From: Modicisalibacter coralii | GTDB taxonomy: Bacteria > Pseudomonadota > Gammaproteobacteria > Pseudomonadales > Halomonadaceae | Length of the DNA stretch: 64,000 bases | Direction: 5' to 3' | Assembly: GCF_004117855.1 (NCBI RefSeq) | Contig: NZ_QWBW01000010.1 | Coordinates: 62,001-126,000, forward strand | Shown: piece after piece, positions 56,348 through 63,193 of the stretch | How the letters are laid out: every line of letters begins with the position of its first letter | How positions within the stretch are numbered: position 1 is the first letter of the stretch | The notes under the pieces: model-generated | The model's database searches: none | Told to the model about the DNA's origin: nothing | Seen by the model: only the letters and a program-made list of their open reading frames with translations | Program-made: the position numbers and the translations under genes

Positions 56348-56363
56348 AGCAAGCCACATGCCA
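56348..56363 (-). promoter_or_regulatory. Sigma-54 (-24/-12) promoter of the cupin operon
   Basis: Minus strand reads TGGCATGTGGCTTGCT: -24 GG and -12 GC are separated by exactly ten bases, matching the sigma-54 consensus (TGGCAcg-N4-TTGCw) with only the sixth base off. It lies about 50 bp upstream of the cupin ATG and next to a GAFTGA-containing activator gene. Confidence 0.82.
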
Positions 56364-56480
56364 CCGATGAAGAGAGATAGACCATTGTATAAGTCACAGG
56401 CATAACCCCCCATTGAGACAACGAAATCCCATCCGCAATGAAGACCAATGACTAACGGCAAGACAGGTCACGATCCTCTA

Positions 56481-56495
56481 GAATTTATAAAATTC
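56481..56495. promoter_or_regulatory. Candidate upstream activator site
   Basis: GAATTT-ATA-AAATTC, a perfect 6-bp-arm palindrome about 120 bp upstream of the -24 element, the usual distance for enhancer sites of XylR/DmpR-type activators. The flanking run TTTTTTTCACAAAAAA could be a bend between site and promoter. Role inferred. Confidence 0.4.
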
Positions 56496-56567
56496 ATTTT
56501 TTTCACAAAAAATTCTAAAACCGAGGCCAAATCGAACTCATATCTGCGACTTTGGTAGGGTCAATAC

Positions 56568-58364
56568 ATGCCCAGAAAACTGCGCCTTTCGGAGATCACG
56601 GCACAGGCTCGGCGAGCCAATGTCGTCGAAGATGTGCTGCATGCCGGCGACCCGCCGACGCTGCACGACTTGACGGAGAGTCTGCGTTTCACCCCCAACG
56701 ACGGGCGAATCTGGTTCGATACCCGCCGCATGCTGCTGTTCGGCGCCAACTCGTTCGGCGCCCTGCGTCGTGAGCTGATCGAGGCCCTGGGCCCCATCGG
56801 CGCACGCGATCTGCTGATGCGCGTCGGCTTCTCGGCCGGGGCCTCGGATGCCGCCTTCGTGCGCAAGCACTGGCCGGATAACGACGACGCCGGGGTCTTG
56901 AGCGCGGGCGAGCGCCTGCATGCGGTCATGGGGATGGTCAAGGTCGAGACCATACGCCGCGATCACGACATCCCCAACGGCACCTTCGACGCGGAGTTTC
57001 TCTGGCACGACTCCATCGAAGCCGCCGAGCACATCAAGGCCTACGGGCTTTCCCCGGAGCCCATCTGCTGGATGCAGCTCGGCTATGCCAGTGGCTATGC
57101 CAGCGCCTTCTATGGCAAGCGCGTGATCTATCGGGAACTCGAGTGCGCCGGCTGTGGCCATGCGCACTGCCGCATCGTGGGTGAAACCACCAATGAGCGC
57201 ATGGACGACTTCGAGGATCTCGGCTGGCTGCAGCTCGACCGGCACACGCTGCCGAACGCCGAGGCACCGGCGCGAGCCTCCCGGCGCAAGACCGAGGCAC
57301 CGCCAATCCCCGGGAGCACCGCCGCCGGTAGCGATTTTCAGAGGATCGTGGGGATTTCCGCCGCCGTCAGCATCGCCCTGCAGAAGATCGAGCGCGTGGC
57401 CCCCACGCCGGCCACCGTGCTGCTCAATGGCGAGTCGGGGGTGGGCAAGGATCTCTTCGCCAATGCGTTGCACCGCAACAGCCTGCTGGCAGAAGGTCCC
57501 TTCGTCGCCCTCAACTGCGCGGCGATCCCCGACACGCTGATCGAGGCCGAGCTGTTCGGCGTGGAGAAAGGCGCCTTCACCGGAGCGGAACGCAGTCGCC
57601 CCGGGCGTTTCGAACGCGCCGACGGCGGGACCCTCTTTCTCGATGAAATCCCGTCATTGAGCCTGGAAGCCCAGGGCAAGCTGCTGCGCACGCTGCAGGA
57701 TGGCGAGATCGAGCGCGTCGGCGGGGGCCAGCCGATCCGGGTCGACGTGCGCATCGTCGCCGCCTCGAACAAGGATCTGTTTCAGGAAGTCCAGGCCGGC
57801 CGCTTCAGAGAGGACCTCTACTATCGCCTCAACGTCTTCCCGATTCGGCTGCCGCCGTTGCGGGAGCGGCGCGACGACATTCCGCTGCTGGTCGAGCATT
57901 TCTCACGCCACTACGCCGAGCGCTATCGGAAATCGATCACCGGGCTGACCCGCAAGGCCTCCGACGCCTTGCTGGAATACGACTACCCCGGCAACATCCG
58001 CGAACTCCAGAACCTGGTGGAACGTGGCGTCATCAATGCCATGGATGGCGGGCCGATCGATGTCTTTCACCTGTTCGAGGACACCGCCTTCTCCTCGAAC
58101 CCCGGCCCCCGGCTCAGAATCAACCGCGCCGGCGACCTCGAGACGACCGACGCCGGCGGCGCCACTGAAGCCGGCCCCGCCGGTGCGCCCGGCAAGCCCG
58201 CGGTCGAGCGGGAAGTCGAAATGCTCGAACGGGTGCTCAGCGACAGCGAAGGCAACGTCTCCCAGGCCGCCCGCGACCTGGGCATCACCCGCGCCAAGCT
58301 CGCCTATCGACTGCAGAAGCTGGAGCTGGACCCCAGCCGGTATCGCTATCCCAACAAGTGGTGA
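56568..58364 (+). CDS. Sigma-54-dependent transcriptional activator, XylR/DmpR-like (effector domain, V4R, AAA+, Fis HTH)
   Basis: 598-residue enhancer-binding protein. N-terminal XylR-N aromatic-sensing domain about 15-120; V4R/4VR segment with the Cys cluster ECAGCGHAHCRIVG near 190-203; linker; AAA+ domain about 255-485 with Walker A GESGVGKD, sigma-54 contact loop GAFTGA (EKGAFTGAERS), Walker B GGTLFLDE and R-finger region; C-terminal Fis HTH (GNVSQAARDLGITRAKLAYRL). The ATG at 56568 follows TAGGG. It diverges from the cupin operon, which has a matching -24/-12 promoter. The family is activated by small aromatic effectors bound to the N-terminal domain. Confidence 0.92.
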   Translation: MPRKLRLSEITAQARRANVVEDVLHAGDPPTLHDLTESLRFTPNDGRIWFDTRRMLLFGANSFGALRRELIEALGPIGARDLLMRVGFSAGASDAAFVRKHWPDNDDAGVLSAGERLHAVMGMVKVETIRRDHDIPNGTFDAEFLWHDSIEAAEHIKAYGLSPEPICWMQLGYASGYASAFYGKRVIYRELECAGCGHAHCRIVGETTNERMDDFEDLGWLQLDRHTLPNAEAPARASRRKTEAPPIPGSTAAGSDFQRIVGISAAVSIALQKIERVAPTPATVLLNGESGVGKDLFANALHRNSLLAEGPFVALNCAAIPDTLIEAELFGVEKGAFTGAERSRPGRFERADGGTLFLDEIPSLSLEAQGKLLRTLQDGEIERVGGGQPIRVDVRIVAASNKDLFQEVQAGRFREDLYYRLNVFPIRLPPLRERRDDIPLLVEHFSRHYAERYRKSITGLTRKASDALLEYDYPGNIRELQNLVERGVINAMDGGPIDVFHLFEDTAFSSNPGPRLRINRAGDLETTDAGGATEAGPAGAPGKPAVEREVEMLERVLSDSEGNVSQAARDLGITRAKLAYRLQKLELDPSRYRYPNKW

Positions 58365-58428
58365 GCGCTGGCGGGCGCCCTGGTCGACGTTGCGAGCCAA
58401 GCCGACAGTCCCTCTAAGGGCAGACAGC

Positions 58429-59700
58429 TCATTGCCCACGTAGATCGTTGAGGATCGCCTCGGCCACATCCACCCTCACCTTGCCTTGGGCCACGAGTTC
58501 CCGAGCCACCTTGTCGATTTCTTCACCCGCAGCCCCGACCATCACCGCGATGTTCTTGGCATGCAGGGCCATGTGCCCTTTCTGGATCCCGGTGGTGGCC
58601 AGCGCCTTGAGCGCGGCGAAGTTCTGGGCCAGGCCGACCGCGGCAATGGTGCAGGCCAGTCTTTCTGCGGTCTGTGCGCCCATGATGTCGAGTGCGATGC
58701 GGGCTGTCGGGTGGGAACGCGTGGCGCCACCGATCAACCCCACAGCCAGAGGCATTTCGATGGTACCAGTGAGGTTGCCGTCGGCGTCCGCTTCCCACTG
58801 AGTGAGCGAGCGATACTGTCCCGAACGGGCGGCGTAAGCATGAGCTCCGGCCTCGACGGCCCGCGTATCGTTGCCCGTCGCCAGCACCACCGCACTGACG
58901 CCGTTCATGACGCCCTTGTTGTGAGTCGCAGCCCGGTAGGGGTCGATATCGGCAAAATCGAACGCCGCCAGGATGCCGTCACGCACCTCGGCACCCCCGA
59001 TATCGTCCAGCGACCAAGTGGCCCTTGCCCGGGCCAAACGACGATCCGCCAAGTTGGAGAGGATACGCAGATAGGTCCGGCCACCGGTCCACTCGGCAAT
59101 CCTCGGTGCCACCGCTTCGGCCATGGAATTCACGGCATTGGCGCCCATGGCGTCGCGGGTATCGACGATCAGGTGGGTAATGACCATCGGCCCGGTCCGC
59201 CCGGGCAGGATGCGCACCTCGATGTCGTGGAAACCGCCACCGTGCTTGAGCAGGACCGGATCGGTCTCATCGCAGAGGGCCTTGATATCGGCAAAGTGCT
59301 CCAGAATCTGTAGCCGTGCGAACTCGGGATTGCTCACGCCGACCAGTTGTACCTGGGCAATCATCTGCGCACCGGACATGGCTGTGGTGAAACCGCCGGT
59401 ACTGCGGCACTGACGCGCGGCATTGCAGACCGCGGCAACCACCGAGGACTCCTCGGTTGCCATCGGCACCAGGACGTCCCTCCCGTCGATCAGCATATTG
59501 GTGGCAACGCCCAAAGGCACGTTCATGGTCCCGATGACGTTCTCGATCATCGAGTCGGCTGTCGCCGAATCCAAGTTGCCAGTATTGCGCATATGGGCAA
59601 CCGCATCGGCCCCCAGCCCTGCCGCCTTGGCGACCCTTTCCAGACGCTCGGCGGGAGACAGCTTGTGCAGCCCCGGAATACGGGAGGTCGTGGTTGTCAT
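58429..59700 (-). CDS. mvaA: Hydroxymethylglutaryl-CoA reductase, degradative (class II)
   Basis: 423-residue class II HMG-CoA reductase, near the 428 of the Pseudomonas mevalonii enzyme. It should run in the oxidative direction, mevalonate + CoA to HMG-CoA with NAD. Catalytic residues by motif: Glu83 (MATEESS), Lys262 (THNKGVMNG), Asp278 (ATGNDTR) and His376 (GHMALHAKN); DAMGANAVN (183-191) is the substrate loop. The ATG at 59698-59700 follows GGAGATAACCCGCG. It is the last gene of a TRAP operon, 23 bp after dctM. HMG-CoA lyase (mvaB) is not in the window. Confidence 0.92.
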   Translation of the reverse strand: MTTTTSRIPGLHKLSPAERLERVAKAAGLGADAVAHMRNTGNLDSATADSMIENVIGTMNVPLGVATNMLIDGRDVLVPMATEESSVVAAVCNAARQCRSTGGFTTAMSGAQMIAQVQLVGVSNPEFARLQILEHFADIKALCDETDPVLLKHGGGFHDIEVRILPGRTGPMVITHLIVDTRDAMGANAVNSMAEAVAPRIAEWTGGRTYLRILSNLADRRLARARATWSLDDIGGAEVRDGILAAFDFADIDPYRAATHNKGVMNGVSAVVLATGNDTRAVEAGAHAYAARSGQYRSLTQWEADADGNLTGTIEMPLAVGLIGGATRSHPTARIALDIMGAQTAERLACTIAAVGLAQNFAALKALATTGIQKGHMALHAKNIAVMVGAAGEEIDKVARELVAQGKVRVDVAEAILNDLRGQ

Positions 59701-59723
59701 CGCGGGTTATCTCCAGTGTTCAT

Positions 59724-61043
59724 TCAGTGAGCCGGCTGTGCGATCTGCTCGGGCAGCCAGGTCACGATGTCGGGGAAGAAGATGAAGAGCAGCAGACCAA
59801 GCAACTGCAGGATCAGGAAGGGCACGATCGCCCGGTAAACGGTTTCCATGCCGATGCCGTCCGGTAGCACACCCTTGATGTAGAACAGCGTGTAGCCGAA
59901 GGGCGGCGTGATATACGCCATCTGGGCAGTGATCAGGAACAGCACGCCGAACCACAGGGGATCGAAGTCGAAGGCGTCGATGATCGGCAGGAAGACCGGG
60001 ACGCACAGCAGGATGATGCCAATCTCGTCCAGGAACAGACCGAGGAAGATCAGCACCAGCATCATCGCCAGCAGGACCAGCCAACGGCTCACGTTCAGAT
60101 CCTGGATGAACTGCAGCAGCGAATCCGCACCACCGGTTCCGGTAAAGATGGCGACGAAGATCTTCGCCCCGATGGTGATCCACATGATCATCGTGGTCAC
60201 CCGCAGGGTGTCCATCGCGGCCCCCTGGAGATTGCCAAACGTCAGCGTTCGTTGCAGCGCAGCCGACACCAACGCCCCGACAACGCCAACCGCGGCCGCT
60301 TCTGTCGGTGTGGCGATACCGGCGTAGATACTACCCAGTACCGCAACGACGATCAGAGTCGGCAGGATCAGCGACTTGAGAGAGCCGAACATCTCCCGCA
60401 GATCGACCGCCTCCCCCTGCTGACGCGGCGCCTTTTCTGGTTGAAGCGTGGCGCGGATCACGATGTAGAGGATATACAGACCCGCCAGCACCAGGCCCGG
60501 CACAATCCCCCCGGCAAACATCTTGCCCACGGAGATCTGCGCCGTGGCGGCATAGACGATGGTGATGATCGACGGTGGGATAAGGATGCCTAGCGTGCCG
60601 CCGGCACAGATGGTGCCCAGCGCCAACCGTTGGTCGTAACCCCGCTGGAGCATGGACGGCAACGCCAGGATCCCCATTGCGGCCACCGCCGCACCGACGA
60701 TACCGGTCATGGCGGCCATCACCGTACAGATCGCCACAGTGCCCACGGCCAGCCCGCCGGGCAGACGCCGGAACCACAGTTCCATGGCGCGATATAGCGC
60801 GTCGATGATACCGGAGCGTTGCAGAACACTGGCCATCAATACATACAGTGGAATCGCCAGCAGGATGTCAGAGGTCATGGCATCAAAGGTCTGGAGTACC
60901 GTCAGGACCAGAGCGTCCGTGCCCCAGAGCGAGAGTGTGAACAGCACCGCCAGAGAGGACAGAACGAACGCCAGTGGCATGCCACTCAGCAATAACACCA
61001 GCAACCCCACGAACATCATGGACAGCACCAGGGTGGAACTCAT
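59724..61043 (-). CDS. TRAP transporter large permease, DctM family
   Basis: 439-residue DctM subunit with about 12 helices. Typical segments: MTGIVGAAVAAMGILALPSML, GGTLGILIPPSIITIVYA and YITPPFGYTLFYIKGVLP. Its ATG overlaps the dctQ stop (ATGA) and it ends 23 bp before mvaA, so transporter and HMG-CoA reductase are one transcript. This is the main evidence that the transported solute is mevalonate or a close relative. Confidence 0.88.
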   Translation of the reverse strand: MSSTLVLSMMFVGLLVLLLSGMPLAFVLSSLAVLFTLSLWGTDALVLTVLQTFDAMTSDILLAIPLYVLMASVLQRSGIIDALYRAMELWFRRLPGGLAVGTVAICTVMAAMTGIVGAAVAAMGILALPSMLQRGYDQRLALGTICAGGTLGILIPPSIITIVYAATAQISVGKMFAGGIVPGLVLAGLYILYIVIRATLQPEKAPRQQGEAVDLREMFGSLKSLILPTLIVVAVLGSIYAGIATPTEAAAVGVVGALVSAALQRTLTFGNLQGAAMDTLRVTTMIMWITIGAKIFVAIFTGTGGADSLLQFIQDLNVSRWLVLLAMMLVLIFLGLFLDEIGIILLCVPVFLPIIDAFDFDPLWFGVLFLITAQMAYITPPFGYTLFYIKGVLPDGIGMETVYRAIVPFLILQLLGLLLFIFFPDIVTWLPEQIAQPAH

Positions 61044-61552
61044 ACCGCCACCTCCCGCCCCAGGGCCCGCCGAGCCGCCAGGATGGTCTCCGCCACGGCC
61101 TGCAACGACAGCAACAGGAAAGCCACCGGAATCAGCGCCTTCACCGGCCAGATGGCTGGGTTCCAGGCGGTGAAGGACGTCTCGCCGCTGTCATAGGCAT
61201 TCATTGCCACCGGCAGGCTTTGATCGATGAAAATGACCGCGACGGTGACGATCAACGGATAGGTCAGGCAATCCACCAGCCCGGCCAAACGGGGAGACAG
61301 TTTGCCGTAGAGGATGTCGACATTGACGTGACCCGCGGTGTGCAGCAGATAGGGCCCGGCCAACATGAAATACGGCCCGAACAGCAATGTCGCCAGCTCC
61401 ATGGCCCAGGTGGTCGGCGCGTCGAAGAAGTAGCGGGAAACCACTTCATAGCTGATCACCGCCACCATGATGAAGACGAGCACGGAGACCGCACCGGCCA
61501 CCCAGCGATTGATCGCCGTGATGAGCCGGCAGTAGCCGAGCAGAACAGCCAT
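61040..61552 (-). CDS. TRAP transporter small permease, DctQ family
   Basis: 170-residue DctQ membrane subunit with four helices, the first being AVSVLVFIMVAVISYEVVSRYFF (about 19-41). The ATG at 61550-61552 lies 67 bp after dctP; it overlaps dctM by four bases. Confidence 0.86.
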   Translation of the reverse strand: MAVLLGYCRLITAINRWVAGAVSVLVFIMVAVISYEVVSRYFFDAPTTWAMELATLLFGPYFMLAGPYLLHTAGHVNVDILYGKLSPRLAGLVDCLTYPLIVTVAVIFIDQSLPVAMNAYDSGETSFTAWNPAIWPVKALIPVAFLLLSLQAVAETILAARRALGREVAV

Positions 61553-61619
61553 AGGGAAACCTCGGGAAAGGGCAGCCCGACGTTGCCGGCGGGCTGCGAT
61601 GTGACTCGGAGGTGGACGC

Positions 61620-62675
61620 TTAGTCCATCAGGCCCAGTTCTTTCATGAAGACGATCTGGCTATCCAGGATCCTGTTGGCCAGCTCGTCGTCGCCCGCGGC
61701 CTTACGCCAGGCTCTCATGGCAGTGGGTCGGCCCTGGGCAATGACGTCCGGGCTCAGGTGGATGACCTCCACGCCTTGCTCCTGGAACGCCTTCAGGGCC
61801 ACGGCATCCTGGGCCAGGATGTGCTGACGCAAGGACGACGAGATTTCCCGGGCCGCCACTTCGAGCGCCGCCTTGTAGGAATCCGGCAGCTTGTTGTAGG
61901 CGGCCTGATTCGCGACATAGCTGGTTGCGGTGGTCGGCTGGTGGAAGCCCGGTACCACCACGTACTTGGCCACTTCGCCGAGGCCGGCTTCCAGGTTGGC
62001 GGTCAAATCGCCACGATCCGCAAAATCGATCACGCCCTTCTCCAGCGCCTGATAGACCTCCGCCGTGGGTAGCGCCGTCGTGGCCACGCCGAACTCCGCC
62101 ATGACGGTGCTGGCCAGCCCGACGAAGCGGCCCTTCTTGCCTTTCAGATCATCCAGGGAATGAATCGGGAACTTGGAGTGGATCGGCTCCTGCCCATAGA
62201 CGGTTGGCGCGATATAGAAAAGCCCCGCCTTGGCATAGGCTTCGCGGGCCATTTCCAGCCCTCCCTTCTCGTAGAACCAAGCTTCGTACTGGTCCGGTTC
62301 GGGAAAACCGAAGGGCACGGTGCTGGTAAAAGCAAAGGCCGGGACAGACCCGGCTTCGTAGCCATCGAAGGTTTTCATCATCTGAAAGGCCCCGGCACGA
62401 ACGGCCTCGAACGCCTGGGCCGACGGCGCCAACTGACCACCGGCAAACAGGCGTATCTGGAACTTTCCGTCGGTCAACTCAGCGACACGCTGGACGAATT
62501 TCTTCTCGTAATTGTAAGGCGTAGTCCCGGCATCCCAGAGCGCCTGCATACGCCAGTTGACAGACGGCATTTCATCCGCCGAAGCCACCAGAGGAGAAAA
62601 GGATGCCGTCGCCAAAACGGCAGCTGACAACGTCTTGACAAAGAGGCGGCGGCGTCCCTGATCTGTTGTTTTCAT
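61620..62675 (-). CDS. TRAP transporter substrate-binding protein, DctP family, with Tat-like signal
   Basis: 351-residue periplasmic receptor of the TRAP-mvaA operon. The N-terminus carries a twin-arginine-like motif, GRRRLFVK, before the hydrophobic core (TLSAAVLATASFSPLVASA), suggesting export of the folded protein by Tat, unlike the other two DctP proteins here. The body contains KKGRFVGLASTVMAEFGVATTALPTAEVYQALEKGVIDFAD in the DctP style. The ATG is at 62673-62675. It leads the operon dctP-dctQ-dctM-mvaA. The ligand is probably mevalonate by association. Confidence 0.86.
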   Translation of the reverse strand: MKTTDQGRRRLFVKTLSAAVLATASFSPLVASADEMPSVNWRMQALWDAGTTPYNYEKKFVQRVAELTDGKFQIRLFAGGQLAPSAQAFEAVRAGAFQMMKTFDGYEAGSVPAFAFTSTVPFGFPEPDQYEAWFYEKGGLEMAREAYAKAGLFYIAPTVYGQEPIHSKFPIHSLDDLKGKKGRFVGLASTVMAEFGVATTALPTAEVYQALEKGVIDFADRGDLTANLEAGLGEVAKYVVVPGFHQPTTATSYVANQAAYNKLPDSYKAALEVAAREISSSLRQHILAQDAVALKAFQEQGVEVIHLSPDVIAQGRPTAMRAWRKAAGDDELANRILDSQIVFMKELGLMD

Positions 62676-62741
62676 GGCGTTCTCCGATACTCATGTTGGT
62701 CAATGTTTTTGGTTTTCTTGTGCGTGTGCGGCGTCGGTAAA

Positions 62742-62747
62742 ATTATA
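62742..62747 (-). promoter_or_regulatory. -10 element upstream of the TRAP-mvaA operon
   Basis: Perfect TATAAT on the minus strand, about 70 bp upstream of the dctP ATG. The -35 region (near 62765-62770) is poor, which suits an activator-dependent promoter. Confidence 0.45.
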
Positions 62748-62817
62748 TCGAGTCGCTTCCAGTTATGAGGGAGTGGCCACGATGCCCGAGCAGCCCCCAT
62801 TTCGTCTGGCCCACTTT

Positions 62818-62837
62818 TTGACGCGCGTTGACGCGCG
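62818..62837. repeat. Tandem 10-bp direct repeat
   Basis: TTGACGCGCG twice in immediate succession, upstream of the probable TRAP-mvaA promoter on the minus strand (about 75 bp from its -10). One-turn spacing is compatible with an activator site. Confidence 0.45.
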
Positions 62838-63123
62838 CTGTGGCAAGGGAAACGCTATATAAATGCCTGCGCGGACTCGGCGTACCCAACGAATCGCTTC
62901 GTTGCGTGGCACTGGGGTGCCAGCCCGGTCAAAAGCTCGCCTAACTTCATGTTATGTCTCGCTTTCTGCGTTCCATGCGCCTCGCGCTTCATCTCGTTCG
63001 TTGATTTATTCAGCATTACCCAAGGGGCGCTCTGGCGGGTCCAGTCCCTTGCCAGAAGGCATGATCGTTTTCGCTACTCTGCAGCTTCAGTCAAGCCTCC
63101 CCGATTCCGTGCCGGTCAAAAAG

Positions 63124-63166
63124 GTACAGTGCAGGTGATTGTACGATGTACTGTGCCCATGATAAT
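63124..63166 (+). promoter_or_regulatory. Promoter and operator repeats of the MocR gene
   Basis: -35 TTGTAC (63139-63144) and -10 GATAAT (63161-63166) with a 16-bp spacer. GTACAGTGC (63124-63132) and GTACTGTGC (63148-63156) flank the -35, 24 bp apart, and a further GTAC lies at 63171. Repeats overlapping the promoter fit autoregulation by the MocR protein, which commonly binds paired sites. Confidence 0.6.
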
Positions 63167-63193
63167 TTGGGTACAATTTTGGACGGAGGCGAT

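Larger units (their letters stand above)
56299..56567. other. Divergent regulatory region of the cupin operon and its sigma-54 activator gene
   Basis: 269 bp, distinctly AT-rich (56470-56520 is almost all A/T). It holds the leftward sigma-54 promoter at 56348-56363, a palindrome at 56481-56495 suited to an upstream activator site, and the rightward promoter of the activator gene. No small gene seen. Confidence 0.6.
62676..63193. other. 518-bp divergent region between the TRAP-mvaA operon and the MocR gene
   Basis: Contains the leftward TATAAT at 62742, a tandem 10-mer at 62818, a run of short hairpins around 62888-62925 (ACGAA-TCGC-TTCGT; TGGCAC-TGGG-GTGCCA), and the rightward MocR promoter at 63139-63166. 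A 91-codon rightward frame at 62863-63138 has no ribosome binding site or domain and I do not call it. The middle 62860-63110 is unexplained and unusually long for this compact genome. Confidence 0.5.

Noticed and set aside
62938-62958. Integron attC-like core (GCCTAAC ... GTTATG)
   Set aside because: The right core does not fit GTTRRRY and there is no cassette structure or paired inner boxes.
62863-63138. 91-codon rightward frame between dctP and the MocR gene
   Set aside because: No ribosome binding site, Arg/Ser-rich translation without domain, and it runs into the MocR promoter.
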